From assembly GCA_964291465.2 (NCBI GenBank), contig OZ219930.1, positions 1 through 64,000 of the forward strand: a stretch of 64,000 nt of DNA, read 5' to 3'. Position 1 is the first letter of the stretch. Each line of letters begins with the position of its first letter. Under the pieces are notes generated by a model. The model searched no databases. It was not told the DNA's origin and saw nothing but the letters and a program-made list of their open reading frames with translations. This DNA comes from JAGWBJ01 sp964291465 (GTDB lineage Bacteria; Chloroflexota; Dehalococcoidia; Lucifugimonadales; JAGWBF01). Of the stretch, positions 15,708-23,844 are shown in pieces. The position numbers and the translations under genes were made by a program.

Positions 15708-17375
15708 CTACTCCCACTCTATGGTGCCCGGCGGCTTGCTGGTGATGTCGTAGACCACCCGGTTGACCTGCGGAACCTCGTTGACGATGCGGTTGGAGAT
15801 GCGCGCCAGCACCTCGTAGGGCAGGCGCACCCAGTCGGCGGTCATAGCGTCCTGGCTGCTGACGGCCCGGATGGCCACCACATGGCTATAGGTGCGATCG
15901 TCACCCATCACGCCCACGCTCCTGCTGCCGGTGAGCACGGCGAAGGTCTGCCACAGCTCCCGGTACAGGTTAGCGCCCTTTATCTCATCTATGACAATCC
16001 AGTCGCACCGGCGCAGGACGTCCAGCTTCTCAGGGGTCACCTCGCCTATGATGCGGATGGCCAGACCGGGTCCCGGGAAGGGTTGGCGGTAGACGATCTC
16101 GGGGGGGAGGCCCAGGGCTATGCCCACATCCCGCACCTCGTCCTTGAACAGGTATCGCAGCGGCTCCACGAGCTGCAGCTTCATGTCGCTGGGGAGGCCC
16201 CCCACGTTGTGGTGAGTCTTGATCCGGGCCGCCGCCTGGGTCTCAGGCGTACGGCTCTCGATGACGTCGGGGTACAGGGTCCCCTGGGCCAGGTACTCAG
16301 TGTTCTCCAGCTCAGCCGCCGCCTCCTCGAAGACGTGGATGAACTCCTCCCCCACGGTCTTGCGCTTCTCCTCGGGGTCGGTTATGCCCTCCAGCCGGTC
16401 TACGAACCGGTCGGCGGCGTCGATGTACAGCATGTTGAGACCCATGTTCCGCCTGAAGGTATCGAGCACCCGCTCGGGCTCCTCCAGCCGCATGAGGCCG
16501 TTGTTGACGAATATGCAGGTGATCTGGTCGCCCACAGCGGCATGTACCAGGGCGGCGGCCACCGCCGAGTCCACTCCTCCCGAGAGGGCGCAGATGACCC
16601 GCCCCTCACCCACCTGCTCCCGGATGGAGCTGACGGACTGGGCCACGAAGTTCTCCGGGGTCCAGTTGCCCGTGCACCCGCAGACCCGGAACAGGAAGTT
16701 CTCCAAGATGGTCTTGCCGTGGACCGTATGGACGACCTCGGGGTGGAACTGGAGTCCGAACATCCCGCCCTCGTCGCTCATCACCGCCACGGGGGAGTTG
16801 TCCGTGTGGCCAAGGGCTTTGAAGCCCGGGGGCATCTCCTCGATGTTGTCCCCATGGCTCATCCAGATGGGCATCGAGGCCGGGAGGCCGGCCAGCAGGG
16901 GTGACTCATCCATGCTATGGTAGAGGACCGAGTGGCCGTACTCGCGCTTCTCGCTGGCCCCGACCTTGCCGCCAAGCTGATGGGCAAGCACCTGCATGCC
17001 ATAGCATATCCCCAGGACGGGCAGGGAGTGTTGGTAGACCCACGTGGGGGCCAACGGCGCCCCAAGGTCGTGGACGCTGGAGGGGCCCCCGGAGAGTATG
17101 ATGCCCCTGGGATTGATCCTGCCGGCCTCGTCCCAGGAGGCCTCCGGCGAAACGATCTCGCAGTAGACTTTGTGCTCCCGGACCCGGCGGGCGATCAAAC
17201 GGGAGTACTGGGAGCCGAAGTCGACGATGAGTATGCCGCCCTCGGTGCTCTTGGGGTCCCTCTCCGGGGCCTCCCTGCCACCCTCTTTGCCCCCGGCGAT
17301 CTCCAGGTAGGCGGAAACCTCCAGGTCGTCACTGGTCGATATTCGCCTGCTGGAAGGCTGGGGGCTTTCCTCCAC
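15708..17375 (-). CDS. guaA: GMP synthase (glutamine-hydrolysing)
   Basis: Converts XMP to GMP using glutamine. It has a class I glutaminase half (ILIVDFGSQYSRLIARRV, nucleophile in LGICYGMQVLAHQLGG, LQFHPEVVHT) and the PP-loop synthase half (ICALSGGVDSAVAAALV, RIKTHHNVGGLP, FPGPGLAIRI). The open frame reaches back to 17480, but a good - strand promoter lies inside that stretch (17410-17438). The first credible start is therefore GTG 17375, preceded by AGAGGAG. That still leaves an unusual N-terminal extension of about 45 polar residues before the glutaminase domain. First gene of the purine operon. Confidence 0.93.
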   Translation of the reverse strand: MEESPQPSSRRISTSDDLEVSAYLEIAGGKEGGREAPERDPKSTEGGILIVDFGSQYSRLIARRVREHKVYCEIVSPEASWDEAGRINPRGIILSGGPSSVHDLGAPLAPTWVYQHSLPVLGICYGMQVLAHQLGGKVGASEKREYGHSVLYHSMDESPLLAGLPASMPIWMSHGDNIEEMPPGFKALGHTDNSPVAVMSDEGGMFGLQFHPEVVHTVHGKTILENFLFRVCGCTGNWTPENFVAQSVSSIREQVGEGRVICALSGGVDSAVAAALVHAAVGDQITCIFVNNGLMRLEEPERVLDTFRRNMGLNMLYIDAADRFVDRLEGITDPEEKRKTVGEEFIHVFEEAAAELENTEYLAQGTLYPDVIESRTPETQAAARIKTHHNVGGLPSDMKLQLVEPLRYLFKDEVRDVGIALGLPPEIVYRQPFPGPGLAIRIIGEVTPEKLDVLRRCDWIVIDEIKGANLYRELWQTFAVLTGSRSVGVMGDDRTYSHVVAIRAVSSQDAMTADWVRLPYEVLARISNRIVNEVPQVNRVVYDITSKPPGTIEWE

Positions 17376-17401
17376 TGGCTCCTCTTTGGGGCGGGCTGAA
17401 C

Positions 17402-17431
17402 TCGACCCAAGATTAGCACCTGTGCTATACT
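17402..17431 (+). promoter_or_regulatory. Possible promoter for tsaC
   Basis: An extended -10 (TG at 17423-17424, TATACT at 17426-17431) with a weak TCGACC -35 at 17402-17407. It lies on top of the divergent guaA promoter. Confidence 0.45.
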
Positions 17432-17438
17432 CAGTCAA
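17410..17438 (-). promoter_or_regulatory. Promoter of guaA and the purine operon
   Basis: On the - strand, TTGACT (17433-17438) and TAATCT (17410-17415) are separated by exactly 17 bases. The predicted RNA start is near 17403, about 28 bases before the GTG at 17375. It fixes the guaA start, because the longer open frame begins upstream of the promoter. Confidence 0.65.
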
Positions 17439-17479
17439 GGCACCCCCACCCATTCCACGCCCCCCGATCCCGGGGCCCA

Positions 17480-18112
17480 ATGACCACGCAAAACGGCCAG
17501 ATTTCTGACGCAGCCCTGGAAGAGCCCATCCGATGTCTCAGGCGCGGAGGCGTCGTGGTGTTCCCCACCGACACGCTGTACGGCCTGGGGGCCGACGCCT
17601 TCTCTCCCGAGGCTGTCGGACGGGTCTTCGACATCAAGGGTCGGGCATCCAGCTCCGGTCTTCCCCTGCTCATCGCGGATACGGCAGACCTGGACATGGT
17701 CGCCGTTGACATAACCGGTCTGGCCCTGGCCCTGGCCGGGGAGTTCTGGCCGGGGCCCCTGACCCTGGTGCTCAGAAGGTCCTCCAGGGTACCGGCCATA
17801 GCCACCGGCGGCCTCGACACCGTGGCGGTCCGGATCCCCGACCATCCCGTCCCCAGGGCCCTGGCGCGGTCAGTGGGACACCCCATCACGGGCACCAGCG
17901 CCAACCGGACGGACGGGCCCGACCCGGTCACCGCCGGGCAGGTCAGGGAGTCGCTGGGAGGGGACGTGGACTACATCATAGACGCGGGACCATCCCCGCT
18001 GGGCGCTCCGTCGACGATACTGGACCTCTCGGGCGCTCGGCCCGCCGTTCTCCGCGCCGGCGCGGTCCCACGGGAGGCACTGGAGCGGGCGTGCGGCACG
18101 TCCATCGACTGA
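17480..18112 (+). CDS. tsaC: L-threonylcarbamoyladenylate synthase (Sua5/YrdC family)
   Basis: Makes threonylcarbamoyl-AMP from threonine, bicarbonate and ATP for the t6A37 tRNA modification. A single YrdC domain of 210 residues: GGVVVFPTDTLYGLGADA, the KGR motif in FDIKGRASSSGLPLL, TGTSANRTDGP and GAPSTILDLSGARPAVLRAG. It lacks the C-terminal Sua5 domain. ATG 17480. It leads a + strand run with rpiB, a polyprenyl-synthetase-like gene, pgk, apgM, tpiA and miaA, so two tRNA position-37 modification genes (tsaC, miaA) bracket a carbon-metabolism cluster. Confidence 0.92.
   Translation: MTTQNGQISDAALEEPIRCLRRGGVVVFPTDTLYGLGADAFSPEAVGRVFDIKGRASSSGLPLLIADTADLDMVAVDITGLALALAGEFWPGPLTLVLRRSSRVPAIATGGLDTVAVRIPDHPVPRALARSVGHPITGTSANRTDGPDPVTAGQVRESLGGDVDYIIDAGPSPLGAPSTILDLSGARPAVLRAGAVPREALERACGTSID
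17706..17715 (+). repeat. Terminus polar motif TTNACATAAC, copy 3 (N=G)
   Basis: TTGACATAAC inside tsaC (V-D-I-T, codons GTT GAC ATA ACC), orientation +, pointing toward the dif-like site. Confidence 0.6.
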
Positions 18113-18132
18113 GGCAGAGGAGGCGGAGGAGA

Positions 18133-18603
18133 TTGCGCATAGCCGTAGGTAGCGACCACAGGGGCTACCCCCTGAAGCAAGCCGTCGCCCCGGTATTCGC
18201 CGAGCTGGGTCACGAGCACGTGGACATGGGGTGCGGGGCCGGGGAGCAGGTGGACTACCCCGACGTGGCGTCCCTGGTCGCTGCCGCCGTCGCCAGCGGC
18301 CAGGCCGACCGGGGAGTCCTCATCTGCGGCACGGGCATCGGCATGAGCATCACCGCCAACAAGGTCCCCGGGGTGAGGGCCGCCCTCTGCGCCGAGCCCA
18401 TCAGCGCCAAGATGGCCCGCCAGCACAACGACGCCAACGTGTTGTGCATGGGAGGAGGGGTGGTGGGCGAGTGGCTGGCCAGGGAGATAACCGTGGCCTA
18501 CCTGACCACCGAGTTCGAGGGCGGGCGGCACGTGCGGAGACTGGGGAAGATATCCGCGCTGGAGAACGGCGGCGGCACCCGGGGCCCGGGCGAGTCCAGC
18601 TAG
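18133..18603 (+). CDS. rpiB: Ribose-5-phosphate isomerase B / RpiB-LacA-LacB family sugar-phosphate isomerase
   Basis: Interconverts ribose 5-phosphate and ribulose 5-phosphate. Its 156 residues show the family N-terminus RIAVGSDHRGYPLKQAV, the active-site cysteine region GVLICGTGIGMSITANKVPG, and ARQHNDANVLCMGGGVVG. TTG 18133 is preferred over the open frame from 18091 because it follows GGCGGAGGAGA and matches the start of the conserved domain. It lies 20 bases downstream of tsaC and one base before the next gene. Confidence 0.92.
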   Translation: MRIAVGSDHRGYPLKQAVAPVFAELGHEHVDMGCGAGEQVDYPDVASLVAAAVASGQADRGVLICGTGIGMSITANKVPGVRAALCAEPISAKMARQHNDANVLCMGGGVVGEWLAREITVAYLTTEFEGGRHVRRLGKISALENGGGTRGPGESS

Positions 18604-18604
18604 G

Positions 18605-19636
18605 ATGCCGAGACTCTCCGAGATTTTTCCCGCCGCCTACGGGCCCGCCCTGGAGCGAGAGGTACGAAGCTCCCTGGAGGGCCAGGACGGTCTGCTACAC
18701 AACATGCTGCTCTACCAGCTCGGCGGCGTCGACGAGCACGGCACGTCCATGTCGTCCCTGTCCGTGGAGGGCCTGCACCCGTACCTGTGCCTGCTGGCCT
18801 GCGAGTCGCTGTCGGGGGAGTTCTCCCCGGCGCTGATACCCGCCGCGGCGGTGGTCCTCGTCCACCAGTACGCTCTGATGCACGAGGACGTCCAGGCCGG
18901 CAGCCCCAACCGGGGCCACAGGCCGACGGTGTGGTGGATATGGGGCCCGGGCCAGGCGATCAACGCGGGCGACGGCATGCACGCCATGGCGCGCATCACC
19001 CTGATGCGGCTGCACGAGCGGGGGACCCCGGTGGACACTGTCCTGAAGGCGATGCAGCTCCTGGACCAGTCCTCACTGAGCCTCTGCGAGGGACAACACA
19101 TGGACCTGGACTTCCAGGAAAGGCTCGACCCCAGCGTCGACTTCTACGAACGCATGGCCGAGCGCAAGTCCGGCGCGCTGGTGGGCTGCGCCATGGGCCT
19201 GGGCGCCCTGGTGGCCACCGGGGACGAGCCGGTGGTGACCGCTTTACATAATTGCGGCAGACAGATAGGCATCGCCTGGCAGATGGCCCAGGACATACGG
19301 GACCTTGCCGGCAGCTCCGGGCAGGACGGGCCATCGGACAGCCTCCTGAACAAGAAGAAGCTCCTGCCGATCGTGCATGCCCTGGAGTCGGGCGAGCCCG
19401 CCCTCAAGCGCGAGCTCGGCGCCATGTACTTCAAGCGCATCCTGGACCCGGAAGACGTACACCGCATGGTGGAGATCCTGGAGGAGGCCCACGCCATGGA
19501 GTCCAGCAGGAAGCTCCTGGCCTCCCACTGCGAGAGGGCCGTCGACTCCCTGTCGGGAGCGCCCATCTCCAGCGTGGGACGGGCGACCCTGGAGCGTCTG
19601 CTTCAGGAGATGACGGACGAGGCGCAGCCGGCATGA
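18605..19636 (+). CDS. Polyprenyl-synthetase-family protein with degenerate Asp-rich motifs
   Basis: A 343-residue all-helical protein of the trans-isoprenyl diphosphate synthase family; the HRPTVWWIWGPGQAINAGDG segment is typical of long-chain members. The first Asp-rich motif, normally DDxxD, reads EDVQA (residues 94-98). The second reads QDIRD (229-233). The KKKLLPIVHAL segment after it is kept. Loss of three of the six metal-binding Asp residues argues against normal chain elongation. It may be the non-catalytic subunit of a heteromeric synthase, or a variant enzyme. Its end overlaps the pgk start by four bases (ATGA). Confidence 0.75.
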   Translation: MPRLSEIFPAAYGPALEREVRSSLEGQDGLLHNMLLYQLGGVDEHGTSMSSLSVEGLHPYLCLLACESLSGEFSPALIPAAAVVLVHQYALMHEDVQAGSPNRGHRPTVWWIWGPGQAINAGDGMHAMARITLMRLHERGTPVDTVLKAMQLLDQSSLSLCEGQHMDLDFQERLDPSVDFYERMAERKSGALVGCAMGLGALVATGDEPVVTALHNCGRQIGIAWQMAQDIRDLAGSSGQDGPSDSLLNKKKLLPIVHALESGEPALKRELGAMYFKRILDPEDVHRMVEILEEAHAMESSRKLLASHCERAVDSLSGAPISSVGRATLERLLQEMTDEAQPA

Positions 19637-20826
19637 CCAAGCGGACGATGGATGCCCTGGACGTCGCGGGCAAGCGCGCCCTGGTGCGCGTGGACTTCAA
19701 CGTCCCCATCGAGCAGGGCAGGGAGCGGCTCGCGGACTACGACCACCGCCTCAAGGCCACCATTCCCACCATACGCCGCCTGCTGGACCGCCGTTGCAGG
19801 GCCGTCCTCTGCTCCCACCTGGGCAGGCCCAGGGGCAAGGTCGTGGAGGACCTGCGCATGGCGCCGGTGGCCGACAGGCTGTCAGCGCTCCTGGGGAGAC
19901 CCGTGCGCAGCCTGCCCGATTGCGTCGGTCCCGCAGTGGAGACCGCGGTGGAAGCCATGGAGCCGGGCACGGCCGTCATGCTGGAGAACCTCAGGTTCCA
20001 CCCCGGTGAGGAGAAGAACGATCCGGACTTCGCCCGGTCCCTGGCATCCCTGGCTGACGCGTTTGTCATGGACGCCTTCGCCGTGGCCCACCGGGCCCAC
20101 GCGTCCACGACGGGCGTGCCCACCCATCTGCCCTCCGCGGCCGGCCTCCTCATGCAACGGGAGATGGAGATGCTGGGGAGGGCCCTGTCGGCCCCGCAAA
20201 AGCCCCTGGCCGCCGTCATGGGAGGCGCCAAGGTCAGCGACAAGATACTGGTGCTGGAGAACCTTCTGCCCAACCTGGACCGCCTCTTCATAGGCGGCGG
20301 CATGGCCGTCACCTTTCTCAAGAGCCAGGGACACCAGACTGGCGCCTCGATAGTCGAGGAAGACAGGGTCGAGTTCGCCTCCCGGATTCTGGAGAGGGCG
20401 AGGGATGGTGGCATCGCCGTCCACCTGCCAGAGGACGTGGTCGTATCGGACGGATTCACCGGCAGCCCCGCCCACGTCCGCACGGTACGGGCCGACGAGG
20501 TACCCGACGGCTGGTACGTCATGGACATCGGTGAAAGGAGCTCCTCCGCCTTCGCCCAGGGGCTCGACGGCTGCCGGACGGTGGTCTGGAACGGCCCAAT
20601 GGGAGTCTTCGAGTTCCCTTCGTTCAAGGAGGGGACACGGCGGGTCGGAGAGGCCGTCGCGGACCTGGAGGCCACCACCATAGTCGGGGGCGGCTCCACC
20701 GCCGAGGCCGTGGAAGAGCTGGGCCTGGCGGAGCGGATGACCCACGTATCCACTGGGGGCGGGGCTTCGCTGGAGTTCCTGGGGGGAAAGGAGCTGCCGG
20801 GGATCGCCGCCCTGCCGGACGAGTAA
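19633..20826 (+). CDS. pgk: Phosphoglycerate kinase
   Basis: Interconverts 1,3-bisphosphoglycerate and 3-phosphoglycerate with ADP/ATP. Its 397 residues show KRALVRVDFNVPIEQGRERL, the substrate-binding CSHLGRPRGK, LENLRFHPGEEKND, VMGGAKVSDKILVLENLL, and the nucleotide loop VGGGSTAEAVEELG with STGGGASLEFLGGKELPG. ATG 19633 overlaps the upstream stop (ATGA). It is part of a compact pgk-apgM-tpiA glycolysis/gluconeogenesis cluster. Confidence 0.95.
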   Translation: MTKRTMDALDVAGKRALVRVDFNVPIEQGRERLADYDHRLKATIPTIRRLLDRRCRAVLCSHLGRPRGKVVEDLRMAPVADRLSALLGRPVRSLPDCVGPAVETAVEAMEPGTAVMLENLRFHPGEEKNDPDFARSLASLADAFVMDAFAVAHRAHASTTGVPTHLPSAAGLLMQREMEMLGRALSAPQKPLAAVMGGAKVSDKILVLENLLPNLDRLFIGGGMAVTFLKSQGHQTGASIVEEDRVEFASRILERARDGGIAVHLPEDVVVSDGFTGSPAHVRTVRADEVPDGWYVMDIGERSSSAFAQGLDGCRTVVWNGPMGVFEFPSFKEGTRRVGEAVADLEATTIVGGGSTAEAVEELGLAERMTHVSTGGGASLEFLGGKELPGIAALPDE

Positions 20827-20847
20827 CCCGGAGATGAAACGCGAAGC

Positions 20848-22053
20848 ATGATCGACGTAGACGCCATAAGGGACTCATACGTTTCCACTCCATCCAAGCT
20901 CGTCATGCTGGTGGTGGACGGGCTGGGGGGTCTACCTCACCCTGAAACGCGCCTGTCCGAGCTGGAGACGGCGTCCGTGCCCAACCTGGACCTGCTGGCG
21001 CAACGGAGCGCCTGCGGCTTCACCGTACCCGTCCTGCCCGGCGTAACCCCCGGCAGCGGTCCCGGCCACCTGGCCCTGTTCGGATACGATCCGCTGAGCT
21101 ACTACATAGGCAGGGGGGCCATGGAGGCCCTGGGGATAGACGTGGACCTGCGGGAAGGGGACGTGGCGGCAAGAGGCAACTTCTGCACCGTTGACTCGGC
21201 CGGACGCCTTGTGGACCGCCGCGCCGGCCGCATCGCCTCGGAGGTATCCATACCCCTGTGCCGTGAGCTGGACGGGATCGAGGTGGACGGCGTGGACCTG
21301 CGCGTCTACCCGGTGGAGGGGTACAGGTTCGTCCTCCACGTCAGGGGAGAGGGACTGAGCGACCGCATAGCGGAGACCGACCCCCAGGCCACGGGCGTTC
21401 CGGCCCTCCAGGCCGAGGCGCTGGCTCCCGAGGCCGAGAAGGCGGCCTCGGCGGTGCGGGAGTTCGTGACGCGGGCGGCTGAGGTCCTGAGAAACGAGGA
21501 GCGGGCGAACATGGTCCTCCTGCGCGGCTTCTCCAGCCTCCCCCGCCTGCCGTCCATGGGCGGGGTCTACCGGCTCAATCCCGCGGCCATTGCCGCATAC
21601 CCCATGTACCGGGGCCTGGCGACCATCGCGGGAATGAAGGTAATCCCCACGGGAAGGACCTTTGCCGAAGAGGTCAATACCCTGAGGGATCACTACGAGG
21701 ACCACGACTTCTTCTACATCCACTACAAGCCGGCGGACGCCGCGGGGGAGGACGGCGATTTCGACGCCAAGGTGAGGGCCCTGGAGGAGCTGGACACCCA
21801 GCTTCCCCGCCTGCTGGAGCTGGACCCGGACGCGCTGATGGTAGCCGGGGACCACTCCACGCCTGCCATCTACGGCGGGCATAGCTGGCACCCGGTGCCC
21901 TTCCTCGTTCACTCCGGCTGGACTCTCGGAGAGGGCGTGCACGGCTTCTCGGAGCGCGCCTTCGCGGCCGGCTCCCTGGGCCGCATGCCAGCCACCCAGG
22001 CGATGCTCCTAGGCCTGGCCCACGCCGGCAAGATCACCAAGTTCGGGCCGTAG
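20848..22053 (+). CDS. apgM: 2,3-bisphosphoglycerate-independent phosphoglycerate mutase, archaeal type
   Basis: Alkaline-phosphatase-superfamily mutase that interconverts 3- and 2-phosphoglycerate. Its 401 residues show the metal-site segment KLVMLVVDGLGGLPHPETRL, the nucleophile serine region GVTPGSGPGHLALFGYDP, RGNFCTVD, and the distal metal ligands in MVAGDHSTPAIYGGHSWHP. This type is widespread in archaea and in some bacteria such as Chloroflexota. It lies between pgk and tpiA with short gaps (21 and 2 bases). Confidence 0.93.
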   Translation: MIDVDAIRDSYVSTPSKLVMLVVDGLGGLPHPETRLSELETASVPNLDLLAQRSACGFTVPVLPGVTPGSGPGHLALFGYDPLSYYIGRGAMEALGIDVDLREGDVAARGNFCTVDSAGRLVDRRAGRIASEVSIPLCRELDGIEVDGVDLRVYPVEGYRFVLHVRGEGLSDRIAETDPQATGVPALQAEALAPEAEKAASAVREFVTRAAEVLRNEERANMVLLRGFSSLPRLPSMGGVYRLNPAAIAAYPMYRGLATIAGMKVIPTGRTFAEEVNTLRDHYEDHDFFYIHYKPADAAGEDGDFDAKVRALEELDTQLPRLLELDPDALMVAGDHSTPAIYGGHSWHPVPFLVHSGWTLGEGVHGFSERAFAAGSLGRMPATQAMLLGLAHAGKITKFGP

Positions 22054-22055
22054 CC

Positions 22056-22823
22056 ATGCCGTTGCCAATCGTAGCGGGCAACTGGAAGATGCACACCACG
22101 GTCACCGAGGCCCTCAGGCTCGCCCTGGAGCTGGTGGAGGGCCTGGACGGCGTCTCCGGCGTGGAGAAGGTCATCTGTCCACCCTTCGTGTCCCTGGATC
22201 CCGTGGCCCGGGTCCTGCGGGGCACCTCCATCAAGCTGGGGGCCCAGAACATGCATCACCGGGACCAGGGGGCCTACACAGGGGAGGTGGCCCCGGGTAT
22301 GCTGGCGGGACTCTGCGACTACGTGGTCCTGGGACACTCGGAGCGCCGACAGCACTTCGGGGAGACCGACGAGGCCGTGAACCTGAAGGTGAAGGCCGCA
22401 TTCAGGGCAGGCCTGCGGCCCATCGTGTGCGTCGGCGAGACCCTGGAGCAGAGGGAGTCGGGAAAGGCCGCGGATGTGGTGGCGGGGCAGGTACGGGGCG
22501 CCTTACAGGGTTTACATAACATCATGGACCTGGCCATAGCCTACGAGCCCGTGTGGGCCATCGGCACCGGCGTGGCCGCCACCCCTGACACCGCCTCGGA
22601 GATCATGGGCGGTGTGGTCCTGCCCACCCTCCGGGAGCTGTACACCCGTGACCCGGCGGCCCAGGTACGCCTGCTGTACGGCGGGAGCGTCAGCCCGGGC
22701 AACGTGGAGGCCTTCGCCGGGCTGGAAAGCGTCCACGGGGCCCTGGTGGGCGGGGCCAGCCTGAGGGCAGACCAGTTCGTCGAGATAGCTCGGACAGTCG
22801 CCGCCACCAAGGCCGGCAGCTGA
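22056..22823 (+). CDS. tpiA: Triosephosphate isomerase
   Basis: TIM-barrel enzyme interconverting dihydroxyacetone phosphate and glyceraldehyde 3-phosphate. Its 255 residues contain VAGNWKMHTTV (catalytic Lys), VLGHSERRQHFGETDE (catalytic His), the catalytic Glu in AYEPVWAIGTG with its flexible loop, and LYGGSVSPGN. ATG 22056 is two bases after the apgM stop. Confidence 0.96.
   Translation: MPLPIVAGNWKMHTTVTEALRLALELVEGLDGVSGVEKVICPPFVSLDPVARVLRGTSIKLGAQNMHHRDQGAYTGEVAPGMLAGLCDYVVLGHSERRQHFGETDEAVNLKVKAAFRAGLRPIVCVGETLEQRESGKAADVVAGQVRGALQGLHNIMDLAIAYEPVWAIGTGVAATPDTASEIMGGVVLPTLRELYTRDPAAQVRLLYGGSVSPGNVEAFAGLESVHGALVGGASLRADQFVEIARTVAATKAGS
22511..22520 (+). repeat. Terminus polar motif TTNACATAAC, copy 4 (N=T)
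   Basis: TTTACATAAC inside tpiA, encoding Gly-Leu-His-Asn with a TTA leucine codon, which is rare in this GC-rich window. Orientation +, pointing toward the dif-like site. Confidence 0.6.
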
Positions 22824-22832
22824 CTCACCGCC

Positions 22833-23800
22833 TTGCCCGAGCCCCAGGCGACAGGGATACCCCTCCTCTCCATCGTAGGACCTACGGCCGTCGGCAAGAC
22901 CGACCTGGCCGTACGCCTGGCCCTGGAGCTGGACGGGGAGGTGGTCAACGCCGACAGCCGTCAGGTGTACCGGCACATGGACATCGGCACGGCCAAGGCC
23001 ACGGCTGAGCAGCGGGCCCTGGTCCCCCATCACCTGGTGAGCATCCTGGACCCCGACGAGGCCTTCGGCCTGGACAGGTTCATGTGCCTGGCCTCCCGGG
23101 CCATCGGCGACGTCCACCGGCGAGGCAAGCTGCCCATCCTGGTGGGGGGATCCGGCCAGTACGTCTGGTCCCTCCTGGAGGGCTGGAGGCCTCCCAGGGT
23201 GCCCCCCAACCACGCCCTGCGCAAGAGCTTGGAGGAGGAGGCCGGGCTACACGGTCCGCAGGCCCTGTTTCGCCGCCTGCTGGAGGTGGACCCGCAGGCC
23301 CGAGACACCGTAGACGGCCGCAACCCCCGCCGGGTGATTCGGGCCTTGGAGGTCTACGAGGCCACCGGCCTGCCCCCCTCGGGCCAGATCAGGCGCAAAG
23401 GACCAGCCCCATATGTATTCGAGGTAGTCGGCCTGACCCTGGACCGCCGGACCCTCTACGAGAGGATAGACGCCCGGGTCGACTCCATGATGGAGCGCGG
23501 GCTGCTGGCCGAGACCGGGCGCCTCCTTTCCATGGGGTACACGCCCGACCTGCCCTCCATGTCCAGCGTGGGATACCGCGAGATGGTACTGCACCTGACC
23601 TCTGGCCTCCCCCTGTCCGACGCGGTCCAGCGCATCAAGTACGCGACCCACGGCCTTGCCAGGCGTCAGCTTACCTGGTTTCGTGCCGGGGACCAGCGGA
23701 TATCCGCTGGACCGACGCCGGTCCCCAGGCGGTCCAGAGGGTCCGGGGGCTGGCGGCGGAGCTGCGTGAGAGCCATGGGGCCCCCCACGCATCCCTATGA
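22833..23800 (+). CDS. miaA: tRNA dimethylallyltransferase, interrupted by a frameshift
   Basis: Prenylates A37 of tRNAs that read U-initial codons. It shows SIVGPTAVGKTDLAVRLAL (P-loop), NADSRQVYRHMDIGTAK, HHLVSILDPDE, LVGGSGQYVWSLL, and SVGYREMVLHL with YATHGLARRQLTWFRAGDQR. At 23700, inside CGGATATCCGCTGG, the frame shifts. The natural continuation IRWTDAGPQAVQRVRGLAAE reads in the next frame to a stop at 23800, whereas the uncorrected frame runs to 23843 with junk. A net loss of one base or gain of two (a duplicated AT) explains it. Starts at TTG 22833, 9 bases after tpiA. Confidence 0.85.
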
Positions 23801-23806
23801 TAGAAT
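23798..23806 (+). promoter_or_regulatory. Weak candidate extended -10 ahead of dapF
   Basis: TGATAGAAT fits the TGnTATAAT extended -10 pattern in an A/T-rich patch about 40 bases before the dapF start. No -35 is evident. Confidence 0.25.
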
Positions 23807-23844
23807 AGCGTCACCCCGGGGCATCTCCCGGAGGGGAGCATGAG

